64,000 bases of DNA from Chionoecetes opilio (lineage: Eukaryota; Arthropoda; Malacostraca; Decapoda; Majidae), in assembly GCA_016584305.1 (NCBI GenBank), contig JACEEZ010005987.1, forward strand, positions 192,649 through 256,648, written 5' to 3'. This document shows positions 1-13,568 of the stretch, piece after piece (within the stretch, counting starts at the first letter, position 1; every line of letters begins with the position of its first letter). The notes under the pieces were generated by a model, which saw only the letters and a list, made by a program, of their open reading frames with translations, had not been told where the DNA came from and searched no databases. The translations under genes and the position numbers were made by a program.

Positions 1-69
1 ACGTCTACCGGTGTGCCGTGACGCTGCATGGTGACGCGATGAATAGCGAGACATGGGCTGACATCTATA

Positions 70-362
70 CACACTCAGAAATGGGCGGTATATTAAGGGT
101 AGAATTGTTACATCACACCATCACTACCCTTTTTATACCCTATGTCCAGGCTGAGGGTAGATGCTGCTGATTATACCCTTCATCTACCCTTTATCTACCC
201 TTTTTAGACGAGAGGGATGAGAAAGGGTACATTTGGGGTTGGAGAAGGGTATATTTAGGGTTGCAAAAGGGTATATTTGTAAGGGTAGAAAAAGGGTAGC
301 AGTATTTCATCACTACAAATACCCTTTTTCTACCCTTTTCCTACCCTTCTTTTCTAAGAGTG
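70..362. mobile_element. MITE with TA target site, built from AAGGGTA heptamers (copy A)
   Basis: The 293-bp element is bounded by TA dinucleotides (68-69 and 363-364). Its ends are imperfect inverted repeats of the CACTCTYAGAAA type, left CACACTCAGAAA and right TTTCTAAGAGTG. The interior carries 13 perfect AAGGGTA or TACCCTT heptamers in both orientations. A second copy lies inverted at 6227-6500. TA duplication plus short inverted repeats suggests mobilisation by a Tc1/mariner-type transposase (inference). It has no coding capacity; the apparent open frame across it reads through repeat. Confidence 0.75.
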
Positions 363-781
363 TACCGTATAACCGAAATATGACACACGGAGACACCTCA
401 GAGTTAAATGGCAAACCACTGCACAGTCGACCCTTCCTGCCCCACCGGATCCTGCTGAATGTCACTTCCTCCGCACCAGTCACCGCCAGCCCACGGAAGC
501 CGACAACTTTTCAACATTTTCTTCGCATCCGGAATAGAGTACAAGGACTTTAAACGTTGATTTACTATAATTTTTTTTTTTTTTTTTTGGGTGGGGGTTA
601 GTGGGGAAAAGATGGTGGGTGGAGGAACGTGTCTTCTTCGCATCCGGAATACAAGGACTTTAAATTAACGTTTATTTTCTAGTGTCTCTTTCTTTTCGGG
701 GTCGGGAACAGAGAAGTTGTGCAGGACCTCGCGAATTTTTCTCCCCTCTCCTCTCACCCACCACTCTTTCTCTCATCTTTC
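363..781. other. Geneless stretch with a short direct repeat and poly(T)
   Basis: No gene is recognised. A roughly 35-bp segment around 519-553 (cttcgcatccggaata, then acaaggactttaaa) recurs at 633-665. A poly(T) run lies at about 571-588. Confidence 0.5.
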
Positions 782-1236
<455 letters not shown>

Positions 1237-1643
1237 ATCAGCTTTCCGAAGAGACCCGCCGAGTGCATGGAGATTACTATGATTTCCTTCTTTTTCGGGT
1301 GTTGAGAATTAGTGGGAAAGAGAAGGTTGTTGGAGGCACGTGTTTGGTAGCCTTGTGTTACCTTGATGACCTGCAGGTGCGTGATGACGGTGACAGGTGT
1401 TCCTTGACCCCCACTTAGCAACGGTGTCAAGGAAGTTTAAATGTCCTGCCCCACATCCGGGCAGGTGCCGCCTTTGTGACCTCCGAGAGGAAGCCGCGGC
1501 CTCCACAAATTGGATTTTTCGTGCAGGACCTGACAAGCAATAAAGCAGACCTGATGCCGATGAAGCAGTCACGGTAGCAGGTAGTCAGCGGTGCCATTAA
1601 ATGTATCCCTCTATCCGTGGTGTTCCTAGCCATACATGTGTTT

Positions 1644-1865
1644 CACTATAGTCTATTTTTTTTAACAAGGCAAAAAATCCTGACCTCTTGCTGCTTACTG
1701 ACTGATATTTGATGCCAGGAAACGGGAATACGACGCTTCTTCTAAATTTCAGTTGTATTTTATCATAGTTAACCATATTATCAGGTAAACATAGGCATAA
1801 TTTTAAGCATGAAACCTTATGATAGAATGAAATTTTTGCCTTGTTAAAAAAATAGACACTAGTGC
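1644..1865. mobile_element. Short MITE with about 28-bp inverted repeats
   Basis: The left end contains GTCTATTTTTTTTAACAAGG followed by CAAAAA (from 1651) and the right end carries its reverse complement (to about 1857). Just outside lie CACTA (1644-1648) and TAGTG (1861-1865), which would suit a CACTA-type element. No clear 3-bp or TA target duplication is seen, so the superfamily is undecided. The interior is AT-rich and non-coding. Confidence 0.6.
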
Positions 1866-2417
1866 ACGAGTTTTGTTCCCGTGGCTCATTGAGGGTGATT
1901 TGTAGTCTCCAAGAGAGGAGCTCCTACGCAGCATCCCTCACCTGCCGCCCCTCGCCCCGCACAGGTAATTAGGTCCTTCCTTTCTACTTCCTCCTCCTCG
2001 GCGCCCTCCTCCTCATGTATCTTCTCAGCCGTCGTCTTTGTGAGGCCACCACCTGCCCGCCCTCCTCCTGCAGCTGTGTCGCTCTCAGAAAAACCCTCAA
2101 CGTTGCCTTTGTCGCCACCCGCGTGTTGGACCTGCGGGGGAATATGGCCACGGAGGTCGGAGGGAAAAAAATGTAAATACATAATGCATTTAGGTGCGTC
2201 AGCCGCGCGGGTCTGCCTGCTGCGGCCATGGGGGTCGAATTACTTGGCTGCTATAGGGAATGTGGGCCAAAACGTGCACCATAGCACACACGAGTATTGT
2301 GGAAAGGAAGAAGAAGCCTGGGAAGATTTTATTTTATTTTTTATTGTATTTTCATTATTTATTTGCCTATCTATCTATCTATATATTTTTCTTACTTTCC
2401 TACTATTTTTCTTATAG
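1866..2417. other. Geneless stretch
   Basis: Pyrimidine-rich and AT-rich unique-looking sequence. Open frames in both strands are short and resemble no family I know. Confidence 0.45.
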
Positions 2418-2612
2418 GGTGGTAAATGATTGGAATGGACTCAGTCGTCAGGTGGTCAGTGCAGTCAATAGGGAGCTTTAATTAAAAGGAGGCTGGCTAA
2501 ATTCATGGATGGGGATGAAAGGTGGATGTAGGTAGTGTTAAGTAACAGGAACTACCACGTGTAGGTCTCACGGTCTCTTGTAACTTCCTTATTTTTTTCT
2601 TATGTACTCTAA
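2418..2612 (+). mobile_element. LINE-2 3'-end fragment
   Basis: Begins with the codons for [13 protein letters not shown], the C-terminal signature of the CR1/Jockey-like LINE family seen repeatedly in this window. It continues through the FMDGDER-like end and the 3' UTR (ggaactaccacgtgtaggtc, then the cggtctcttgtaacttcctta tail). The frame is already broken (a stop after GSF is lost to an indel). This is a 5'-truncated retroposed copy, hereafter called LINE-2. Confidence 0.8.
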
Positions 2613-2858
2613 CTAGTGTATATTAATTCATTGATTTAGGACAAAGATCGTATAGGCTGCCATTAGACAACAGGTCCTCCCGTCTGTGTGTGTGTATGAT
2701 GTGATTGTGATGTGTGTGATGTGCACCCTCCCACACAACACCCGCCATGACGCTAAGTGTGGCGCCCCTGCAGTCCCCGGGCCGCCAAACAAACAGTCCC
2801 AGCCCGGGGTTCTGCCAGGCACTCCCGCGTAGTGAGAGCTGCCTCCTGCCCGCCACCT

Positions 2859-2861
<3 letters not shown>

Positions 2862-2895
<34 letters not shown>
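2862..2895. repeat. (AC)n microsatellite
   Basis: Uninterrupted AC repeat, about 17 units. Confidence 0.95.
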
Positions 2896-2897
<2 letters not shown>

Positions 2898-3250
2898 CTG
2901 CGATAACTCAGACCCTGTGACCTACTTCATCGAGGACAACATGAGTTCCCAGGGACATTTAAACCGAGGGAGGGGCGGCGCGGGCTGGTGGTTCTCAGGC
3001 TCGGAACCAATGGTGTTTATCTGACTCAAGGCTCAAGCTGTGTGTGACGTGGGATGAAAGGAAAAGTAAAGATGTTGGTAAAAGTACTGTTCATAGATTG
3101 AGAAAATGATTATTGTAAGGAAGTGTTGCGTCTATTAAACACCAGCCTAGGTGATGATTCAGGGTTTAAATGTACCTATCAGCACAATCTCAAATGCAGC
3201 TCTCACAAAAAATAGATAATGATTAGATAAGAACACCTGGACATAATTTG

Positions 3251-3254
<4 letters not shown>

Positions 3255-3336
<82 letters not shown>

Positions 3337-3424
3337 CAACAACACAACACACACACACAAAAAAAAAAATGAATAGATAAGAATACCTGAACACCATTTT
3401 TCTAGTCACACACACACACACAGT

Positions 3425-3487
<63 letters not shown>
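3255..3487. repeat. Two (AC)n microsatellites flanking a short diverged duplicate
   Basis: AC tracts lie at 3255-3334 and 3410-3486. The sequence between them (gaatagataagaatacctg) resembles the sequence before the first tract (gattagataagaacacctg), so the block arose by local duplication of flank plus microsatellite. Confidence 0.9.
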
Positions 3488-3488
<1 letters not shown>

Positions 3489-5082
3489 CACAGGTTCCCA
3501 TACACAAAGGTGCCGACCAACCCTTCTTCCCAAGCTGCCGTAAACACACGAAGGACTTTAAAAGTTTAAATGCCTAACTCGTCCGTTACCGTTCTCACGA
3601 CCCCGGCCTTAAGATGCTTATCAAGAATTTCTGACAGCTGACGATCGGCTTCCTAGTGGGAGACGGGGCGGGGGGGGGGGGGGGAAGGGTAAGAGGAAGG
3701 GTATAGGTGGAAGGGAACAGTAGGTGATTACATGCCGGTCTGCCAGGAAGGGTTGTTGTCGCCGCACGATAGCCGCGAGCCACTCTTCCCTTTTTTCCAT
3801 TCTGAGTCCCTGACACAAACACCCGCGATGAGGCCTGAACCCTGAACCCTGAACACGGTACAAGGGAATAAGGGAGCAAAGGGGATGAGGAAGGGAGGGA
3901 AGGTGTGTTGTCAATGTCCCCGCCAAAATGTTTACATCGGAGGATTGTCGCGGCGTGAGGGGGGATAGGGCGGCGGGTTCGTGGCATTGTTAGGGTGGCG
4001 TCACGGCGGGCTGGTGCATTGTGGGACTGCCTGGTGCCTGCATAGACGGGCCTCAGACTGCGGTGATCCTTGCAGTGTGGTGATGCTGGTGATGCCGATT
4101 GCATGGTCTTTATCACTCTATGAATATATGATAATAATATTAATTTTATTTTCACACGAAGGCATACAGTAAAAAAAAAAAAAAAAAACCTCTACTAATA
4201 TGAGTCAATGAACTTAAGTAATAAAGCAAATAAAAGATAATATATACATGTGGGCAATATATATGCACTGTTGAACATACAAATATAGACACATACATAT
4301 ACACACACGACTTAAGTCACACACTACTGCTATCATATAATCATTATTAACATATGAGTCGGTTTTGTTATATTTTCTCATTCCTTAGCTTATTTATTTA
4401 TGTATTCAAAATCACCACCGAGAAAGCAGGAGTCGTTCCCACACCTAAGACAACAAAGTGGCCTTTAAATTCTCTTCCCTCCCTCCTCCCTCCTCCCCTC
4501 CATACCTTCTCTTCCTCCATACCTCCCATCCCTTCCCCGTCCCTATTGCGTGGCTCAGATACGTGTGAAAATGGACCTTGTTATCTAGTCCTCGCCAATT
4601 GCATGGTCTAAACACCGTGTTTGTTGTTTGCCCGGTGAAAGCTAGACGAGAAGAGATGCATGAGCCATTTAGCCACCATAACATTTGGCCTACGTACCCG
4701 AGTCTCGATACCATCTTCCCATCTTCCTCACCACCGTGTAATATAAACTCAACGCCCAGTCGCCCACCAAGGTAGCGACGCTGGCCTGGCCTATGTCTCT
4801 CAGATAGCCGCGCCGATTACAAGCTGGGACACGCATTTCAGGCGAGACAATGAATTTTAAAGGCCATGACAGTAGGTACCCACACACAGCATGTCCCTCT
4901 GGCGGTTCCCTGGCCCCTGTTTATGTGTTTGTATAGGTAGTAGGTCCTCTCTCCTTCCGTCTCCTTCTCTCTCTCTCTCGCTACCTTGCTGAAACCGCTC
5001 CCCCTGACTCCCTCCCCCCCTCCCTCTACAACGGTGCCATAAACCCAGCGTGATGTCCACCTGCCGCCCTGCTCCCTCCGTA
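3488..5082. other. Geneless stretch with homopolymers
   Basis: No gene is recognised. Contains poly(G) at about 3668-3683 and poly(A) at about 4171-4188. The segment at about 4130-4170 (ttattttcacacgaaggcat) belongs to an interspersed repeat that recurs near 7690, 19945 and 28505. Confidence 0.5.
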
Positions 5083-5515
5083 GTGGTGGTGGTGGTGCAG
5101 GTATTAGTGCGGTCATGGCGGCGGTTGTTGTGGTGGTGATGCTCCTGCTGATGGTGTGATTGTGGTGGTGATAGTGATGATAATGGTGTGGTTGAGGTAC
5201 TGGTGGTGGTGGATGTGTGGTTGTGATAGTGGTAGGAGAGATATGGTTATGCAGTGGTACTACAGTATGGGTGAGGGTGGTAGTGTGGTTGTCTGGTGGA
5301 GGGTTGTGGTGGTTGGTGATGGTGGTAGGAGAGGTGTGGTTATGTAGGTGGTACAGTACTACAGTATAATAGTGGTATGGCTGAAGGTGGATGTGTGGTT
5401 GTGATGGTGGTAGGAGAGACATGGTTATGCAGGTGGTACTACAGTATGGGTGAGGGTGGTAGTGTGGTTGTCTGGTGGAGGGTTGTGGTGGTTGGTGGTG
5501 GTGATGGTGGTAGCG
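5083..5515. repeat. GGT/GTGG-rich minisatellite with a duplicated block of roughly 180 bp
   Basis: The sequence atggttatgcag, tggtactacagtatgggtga, and then the GT-rich run to gtggtggttggtg occurs at about 5242-5322 and again at about 5420-5503. This indicates unequal crossing-over in a G-rich, low-complexity tract. The His/Thr-rich minus-strand frame is an artefact. Confidence 0.75.
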
Positions 5516-6027
5516 TCAGCAATGAAGTATAGTTAGTACTTAGTAGGCCTACCCGTAAGTTCCTCCGCTCTATATACCGTTACCTTTCCTTGATTCCCTT
5601 GTCTCATGGTGTTTTTTGTGCCCAGGTGTCATAGATGCAATGGTGTTGGGGGTGAGAGCTGTCAAGAACACATAAACCAAGGGCCGTGTCTATCTCTGCT
5701 GGAAGAAAGACAATAACTCAAGGATGTTTTTTTTTTTTTTTTTTATGTAAACAGTTATTAATCATATACAGATGGCTTAAAAGGCGGATAGGATAAGACA
5801 GTAAATGTTCTGAAAGCTAAAGATGTCCTCTGTCCCAAAAACGTCTATCTCAAAACTATGCCTTATATCATATCATTTCGTTTCTGGACATTCCATACAT
5901 TTAGATAAGTGCCCCGTGTATGTCTGGTGTCTCAGCATCAATGACAAGGGGGGATAATACTAACAATCTATCACATGGATAATATCAAGAACAGATCATT
6001 AAAAGTTTCCTTCTCTCACATTTTTAT
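5516..6027. other. Geneless stretch
   Basis: AT-rich sequence with a poly(T) run at about 5728-5743. No recognised gene. Confidence 0.45.
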
Positions 6028-6212
6028 AAGAACATAAGAAGAACATAAGAAAATAAGGAAGCTAGAAGATGCCGTGAGATGTACACATGGAAGTTCCTGT
6101 TATTTAATACTACCTCCATCCACCTTTCATCCCCATCCATTAAATTGTCTAGCCTCCTTTTAAAACTCCATTGACTCCGTACTAACTACCTGATGACTGA
6201 AATGACTTATAT
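6028..6212 (-). mobile_element. LINE-2 3'-end fragment
   Basis: On the minus strand this reads the LINE-2 C-terminal codons and 3' UTR, ending in the (TTCTTATG)-like tail seen as cataagaacataag on the + strand. It is a truncated copy of the family at 45066-45570. Confidence 0.75.
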
Positions 6213-6226
6213 ACTTGGCTAAGATA

Positions 6227-6500
6227 CACTCTTAGAAAAGAAGGGTAGGAAAAGGGTAGAAAAAGGGTGTTTGTAGTGATGAAATACTGCTACCCTTTTT
6301 CTACCCTTACAAATATACCCTTTCGGATCGACGCAAATATACCCTTTTCCAACCCTCTCGTCTAAAAAGGGTAGATAAAGGGTAGATGAAGGGTATAATC
6401 GGCAGCATCTACCCTCCAGCCTGGACATAGGGTTTAAAAAGGGTAGTGATGGTGCGATGTTACAATTCTACCCTTAATATACCCCCTATTTCTGAGAGTG
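6227..6500. mobile_element. AAGGGTA-heptamer MITE (copy B, inverted)
   Basis: The second copy of the element at 70-362, in opposite orientation. It is flanked by TA (6225-6226 and 6501-6502) with ends CACTCTTAGAAA and TTTCTGAGAGTG. The interior is again TACCCTT/AAGGGTA heptamers. Relative to copy A it has lost about 20 bp and carries a short unique piece (cggatcgacgca). Confidence 0.75.
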
Positions 6501-6825
6501 TACTCAAGTCAACATTATGTAAGGATTTAGTGTATTCATATGTTTTATGTTTAATTCACTTATTTATTTGCATCTTTTTCCCGTCTTTCACTAAATTGGA
6601 ATACTCTTTATTGCCTGCTTCTTCGCATAGCACCTCCCTTCCATCCCCGAACCCTCCCCCGCGGTCATCCTGCTGCAGTGTGTGTGAATAAAAGGCAGCG
6701 CCAAACAAACACCTTAAGGCCTTCACGTAGTACCCCGGCGGGACACAGGGCGAGGTGTGGATGACAGGCTGACAGTCACACACCAGCCACTCACTGCTCA
6801 CCTGCGCCACTGCTCCTGCCTGAAC

Positions 6826-6900
6826 CCTCAACCCCCCCTTAACCCACCCTCAACCCACCCTTAACCCACCCTCAACCCACCCTTAACCCACCCTCAACCC
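6826..6900. repeat. Minisatellite, AACCCACCCTY unit
   Basis: Alternating 11-bp units aacccaccctc and aacccaccctt form a 22-bp higher-order repeat, about six units. It looks telomere-like in composition but is not a TTAGG array. Confidence 0.85.
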
Positions 6901-6955
6901 TCAGCTTTCCAAATTATTATCCTGACTCCCTGACATCCAACCGTCGTCCTGTGCA

Positions 6956-7126
<171 letters not shown>

Positions 7127-7421
7127 GCCCAAGTAGCCACGAGTCACTAAATACATCCTCAAAAATAATTAAAGGGACACCAGAAAATTACGACTTGTGT
7201 GTTTAAATCCTTAATTGCGATCTGACGGTGTCGAGATCAAGGGTCGGGGCGGGCAGCGAGGCGTGGCGGGCAGCGAGGCGGGGCGGGAGGAGGACGGCGG
7301 GAGGCAGGTGTAGGGATGAGGCACTAAGGCAAGCAGAAGAGCCTTTAATGTTACTTTTCCCCAAGGAAGAAGAAAAGTGATCTTCAAGGGAGAAAGTAAA
7401 CAGGTAGACGAATAAAGCAGC

Positions 7422-7633
7422 TTAACCCCTTGAGACCCAGAACGTAATTTCCACTGTATTTTGGGTACCATTAGACGATTTTTAGTGACTATAAGCAATA
7501 TTTTATAGATATGACCTGTTTAGTATCCTTGTCGACTAACTCATTTGGTATATTCAGTGATTTTCGTAATTTTATGGCTCGACAACATACAATTTTTAAT
7601 AGCAAAGGAAAGCTCTGGGCGTGAAGGGGTTAA
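7422..7633. mobile_element. piggyBac-type MITE (copy 1), TTAA target
   Basis: TTAA duplications lie at 7422-7425 and 7630-7633. The element starts CCCCTTGAGACCCAGA and ends with the inverse of CCCCTTCACGCCCAGA. TTAA plus a CCCY terminus is the hallmark of piggyBac-mobilised elements. About 204 bp, non-coding. Related copies lie at 30532-30742 and 31191-31405. Confidence 0.8.
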
Positions 7634-8289
<656 letters not shown>

Positions 8290-8292
8290 CAC

Positions 8293-8765
8293 ATCATAAG
8301 AACATAACAACATAAGGAAGCTACAAGAGGCCGTAAGACCTACACGTGATAGTTCCTGTTACTTAATACTACCTACTTCCGCCTTTCATCCCCATCCATG
8401 AAATTGTCTAGCCTCCTTTTAAAACTCCCTATTGACTCCGCACTAACTACCTGATAACTGAGTCCATTCCAATCATTTACCACCTTATTTGTGAACCATT
8501 TTTTTCCCTATTTCCTTTTTAAATCTACGCTTTTCCACATCATCCATCCTTACAAGAGTGAAGGATTGCCACCCTTAGCTCCTGCCAGGAATAAAAGATC
8601 ACACCTCCTCGGCTTACATCCCGTACCTTTTCTCTGATAGGCAAACAGGGGCTACAGCTTGAAGGAAGACAAGCCCAAACTGTCTTCGTCCAGCGGGAAA
8701 ATCGAACCCGTGTACTCTCGGATCTGAAGAACCTCTCTGTTGTGAGCCGAGCGTGTTGTTGTTTA
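8293..8765 (-). mobile_element. tRNA-derived SINE with LINE-2-derived tail (SINE-2)
   Basis: Read on the minus strand. A tRNA-Val-like head (cacgctcggctcacaac, with a CAC anticodon-loop look) and an intact-looking Pol III B box (8698-8708) come first. An 82-bp central domain follows (8607-8688). The last 245 bp or so (8293-8537) match LINE-2 from gcgtagatttaaaaaggaaa through the VVNDWNGLS codons and the cctcttgtagcttccttatg tail. The A-box region is diverged. The central domain is shared with the SINE at 50885-51180, but the tails differ. Members of this kind are non-autonomous and rely on the LINE whose tail they carry (established model for SINE/LINE pairs). Confidence 0.75.
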
Positions 8766-11700
8766 CACCTCCACCACTTCCCTCCCCTTCACCATTTTAT
8801 CTACATTTTTGGCGCCAAATTTTCCGCGGGTCTCACCGGCCTAGCGTGCTCATTGTAACCCAGAGTAACGACGTCCGTAACCGTCACCCTGACCTGACCT
8901 GCCCTTCAGATCAGCTGTTTTGACCTCACGCGCTCACCCATTCCCACCACCCAGCTCTCCCTTCCCTCACCCTACCACTGTTTACCTCCGCTCCGCCACC
9001 TCCCCATCTCATTTTTCTAACCAATATTTCCTGCCTCAAATTACACCCCATTGTCCTCACCCGCCCATTGTATCAACAACAGCATGGCTCATTTCACTCA
9101 CACAACTCAGTATATGACATGTGGCGCTTGTCAGTGTTCTATTGTTATTGCTCTTTGAATACATTTTTTTTCAAGGACTTTAATCTGGGTTCAGCTTTTT
9201 ATTCCAATTTTTTTGCCCAAGTAGGATTAATGAATATCAATTATATATGGCCTGCCCCTATTCGACAAAGAAGAATAGATATCGTGTAATATTTATTCTG
9301 CTAGTGTAAAGCCTTGTACACTCTACTTACACAAATACCTTATGTTGAAACAGGTGCCGAAGTCTCTTAATTGTTCAGTCAATCTATGCCATTTATGAAA
9401 CACGGTGTTATTTTTTTCTTTGGCTAACGCCCGTTCTTTAAGCTAACGCCCGCTCGGTCTTTACTAAAAGTAAAGACCATTTTCTTTTGGTCTTTTAGTT
9501 TGACTTGAGGCTGGTGTAAAAAAAAAAGTGCAAGATATACGTATAAAGACTATATATTACTTGCCTGCATCCAGCAAACAACATTACAAAAATAGTTCAT
9601 CCTCAAAAAGTGTAGGTATATTGTTGAATAATATCAGAGAAAAGGATTTATAAGACTTTATTTAGATTTCTTCCCTATAGGGTGTTGTCATGCCCCGTCG
9701 TGTGGTGCAGCAAGGCATTGGGTAATCCTGTATCAGCAGCGAGGTCGTCGATTCTCATTACAAGGTGTTAGGAGATGCCGTGCCCCGCCCTGCCCTCCTC
9801 ACCCCGCGTCACCACCCACCAACACCATGAGATACAGGCGGGAACCCTGCCACGCCCCGCCCCACACACTCACCCCGCCCTACCCTCCACCCTGTAAACT
9901 CTGAGGTTGAAATACTCGGTTGAGTCTCCGCCCGCCCTTTGTGTTCTGTTGGCTTGGTGAAGGGGACAAAGGGAACATCTGATCAGCAGAGGTAATGGTG
10001 AAGAATTAGCGGAGTGAAGAAAAAAAATGTGTATGTGAAAACAGGCAGTGGAAGCCGCAAAAAACAGTGGGTGGTGAGGCGGGCGACCCATCCCGCCACC
10101 ATCCCGCCGCCCCGCTTTATAAACTACTGTCTTTTTCTATGTCGTGTGCTGTGTTTTCTGTCATTAATCTAGACATATCTCATGAAATCCTTTAGTAATG
10201 TGCTTGTATTTTGAGAGAAGTCCCCAAGGCATAAGGTTCAACAGAGGGAACCTACACATTAACCGTTACGCTGTCAAAGTTTGGGTGTAACTTTCAAGAC
10301 GCCCAGGCTGAGGGTGACCGCAAACCACAGATCAACCCCACCAGGAAATATTATCGCCCTCTACTTTCTGAAGACGACAGCTATTGGAAAGAAGATGCTG
10401 TCCTTTGTATTGTTGTAGAAATAACATTAACTATGTGAACGACCGTCGAAAGGTAATGTTAGGACGCGTGTATTGCGGGACGAAGAGTGTTGGATGTGAA
10501 CAAGGTCTGTCTTGGCCTTGGGTGTGATCATGAGGTGGCTGCGTCTGCTTCCCGATACAGGACACCATACTTCCCGCGATGACCCAATAGTAATAAAAAT
10601 CCCTCCGGTCTAGTTTCTGCCGGTAGTGTGACGCAACTGAGACTGTTGGCTGAAAGTGGAGGTGGGGAGTCAGTGGAGGCCATTATTTGCCGAGAGTACT
10701 TTGTTTCCTGTTATGCAACTTATGTCGTCAGTGTTGAGGATCTTTGCAAGAGGATGGCAGGATGCGAGAGGGAAGTTGTGACCCCAGACAAGGTTACTCG
10801 TTTAAACCTTTGTCGAGCGCCATGAGGTGAAAGCAGCAGCTCTCTAGTTTGGAAACAACCTCTTCTAGTTTGGTGGATCTTAATGTCCTTCACGGTTTAT
10901 CCCGGATAGAATTCCACTTCAGTAATTTCTCATGACAGGACTCACAATATTTTCCAAAGCAATCATATGAAATAAATTTGTGAATAGATTCCCCTCCCCA
11001 AGATATATGTACTTGTATGATTGTGTTCACATTAGCGAAGGTTGGACTGTAGCTGTAGCTACTATTAGAAATCATCGATGGTCAAATTAGCTAAGAGAAG
11101 AATGATGCTTAGCCTTATAACCGTTAGAGACAAGGTAATTATGAATAACACAGCAGTAGCCTACACGTGTGCAGTAGTACAGCTTAAATCCAGCAACGAA
11201 TCCACAAGAAAACATAACATTCAAGAATATTACCATGAGTTCGAGGGTTCGTTGACCCAATTTTTCCGGCATTTCCGCTCGCTAAGTGATAAAATACCAA
11301 AGCAAACCATAACTAACTTATAGTGGCGGCCACTAATTGGCACCAATTTCCTGCAGATATCAATATTTATGATGATCTCACGCATTGCTCGTCCATGTTG
11401 ACCAGAATCTGTGAAGGCAACTATATGCTGCCTTTTATAGCTGCCTTATAGGCATGTAGCCACCAAGACTAGACACAGTCCATCCAGTCACAGACATCAC
11501 AGGTGCTGGGCTATGTAGGATGAACATTTATTTGTGACTACCATTGTCCCAGATGTTCAGAAAACACGCACGCACGCACCACACACATACACAGGTCAGG
11601 GTCGGTGATGATAATGTAAGACCAAGAATTGCTGTGCAGGAAATACCTGGAAGGCGCGTCCGCCAATGCTGAGCGCGGCCTGCGGCCCTGCCTGCACCCC

Positions 11701-13298
11701 GCAGTGCCCGCACACAACATATCCTTGTTTTTAGGATAAAGTGCCATATGGTATCAACAATTCTTACATGTGAATAATATTGGATTGTTAAATTGTTTTA
11801 TATAAGATGCAAGACAAAGCTTCTTCGGACCTTATGGGTTCGTGGCCTTGGGAACAAGTCACTGGAAGGAAGTCTCAGACGGTGTAGGAAATGCGCGGCA
11901 TGATTAAGTTTCAAGGGCAGGCGAATGCCATCATTTTGTCCTTTCCACACCTTGTTCACAGGGCAGTGTTACGTCTGGCCAGACATTTCCTTGTGAGTTT
12001 CCCCAGCAGCGTTCAGGGACAATGCCATGGCAATGCCATGCCAACTATGCGCCTGACAAGTGATGCTTTTCATAATACCCCATGAACCCAGGACCATGGA
12101 AAGCCTCCAGCTATATACAATGCGCCCACATGTCAGACACTGAACAAACAAAAAATCAAAGCAGTGGATGCTAATAGAAAAATATGAAGCTTATATTTAA
12201 ATTAATAAACCAAACAACTAATTCAATACTATGATTTATTCAACAATGCGGTTCTATAAAGTTACTAAGTGGTACTGACGAAACTATGATTTTGGTAATG
12301 TAGAGGTAAGAATGTGATGGCGAGAAACATATTGGAATGGCCGTTAATGGCGTTATAGTGACAGTTGGTGGTGGTCGAGGTGATGTAAGAGTAACACATA
12401 AACTACAAGGTGATGGTGTATAGTAAGTACAAATATTACATCTACCTAGACGTGTAGTGTTTATCAAGCCAGATAGACGTGAGTGCTAATGTACTTAAGG
12501 TTTATAGGTGGTGTTTTGTGTTGCTGTGGTAGTAGGTACAAATAGCAAATATGTAGTCCTCTGTGTGGTGAGGGTGAAGACTTAGATTACATAATGGGTC
12601 GACTACTACAGGCTGGATGCTATTGTTTATGATTGTGGTGCTTTGGGTAGATCGACAGGGTGGTTGCGTCACGGCAGCTTGGGCGGTGGTTGAAGATTGT
12701 GTCCACGGGTTCATGTTGGGACGGAGTAATGGCTGAATGGAGACTGGGCACAGTGGGCAGGGCAGTGAGGGCAGGCGAGAATCTTGCCCAATACCCACCA
12801 CTGCAGCTTGCATACATCCAACCTTAACTCCACGTGCACCACTAAACGAGTAAACGTATCAAGAGCTCTCAGACATACACAGTGCGCTTGTGGTGTTTGT
12901 TATCGCCGCTTTCACCCAGCCGTCTACAGTTTGTTATGCAGGGACAGGCAAGCCAAGGGGCAGGGCGCGTGGCGGGTTGCCCGCTCTCTGCTTGCCTGCC
13001 GAGTGACCGTCTAGGTTGGGCTGGACCTTTAATTTTAAATCTTTGGTTATGGCGGCGCGTGGGGGAAACCTTACTCCTCACTCCTCCTCAGCCCGACATT
13101 CTCTGATTTGGGAGGGAATCTTATGCTGCGTCTAGCAAGTTACTTACTTATGTTACCGCTTCCTCCCGTTAAACGCACTGGAAAACAAAAAGAGATAGTA
13201 ATAAAAGTAGTGGCAGTAGTAATGTTGCCTTGAAGTTGAAGTATAGCGAAAATATGGTACATAATGGTAAAATTATGAAGGCGGATTTGAAGGTCACG
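8766..13298. other. 4.5-kb geneless stretch
   Basis: No host gene or recognised transposon. Open frames are at most 103 aa and match nothing I know. A 10-bp-arm hairpin (ggtctttact, loop aaa) lies at 9456-9478. Confidence 0.5.
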
Positions 13299-13568
13299 TA
13301 ATTATGGGTGCAACTTTAGTATGCGTTCTACCGTTCTGTTTCTACTTTAGTATGCGGTCTACCGGCTGCTTATCTAACTTTTCTCTCTCGTCTCGCTAGC
13401 TCTAATCTATAGATTTCTATTCTTTAGTCTCTACTCCCCCCTCCGCTATACCACGACTGTAATACTATTTTTAATGGAAGACTAACAATTTAATGGTATT
13501 TATAATCAATTTATTAATGAACCATCACATTGGTAATTATAATACAATAGTATATCATGCATAAACAA

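Noticed and set aside
6826..6900. Internal telomere array
   Set aside because: The unit is AACCCACCCTY, not TTAGG or TTAGGG; it is an ordinary minisatellite.
9456..9478. Hairpin as a transcription terminator
   Set aside because: Short, isolated, in AT-rich DNA of a eukaryote with no gene nearby.
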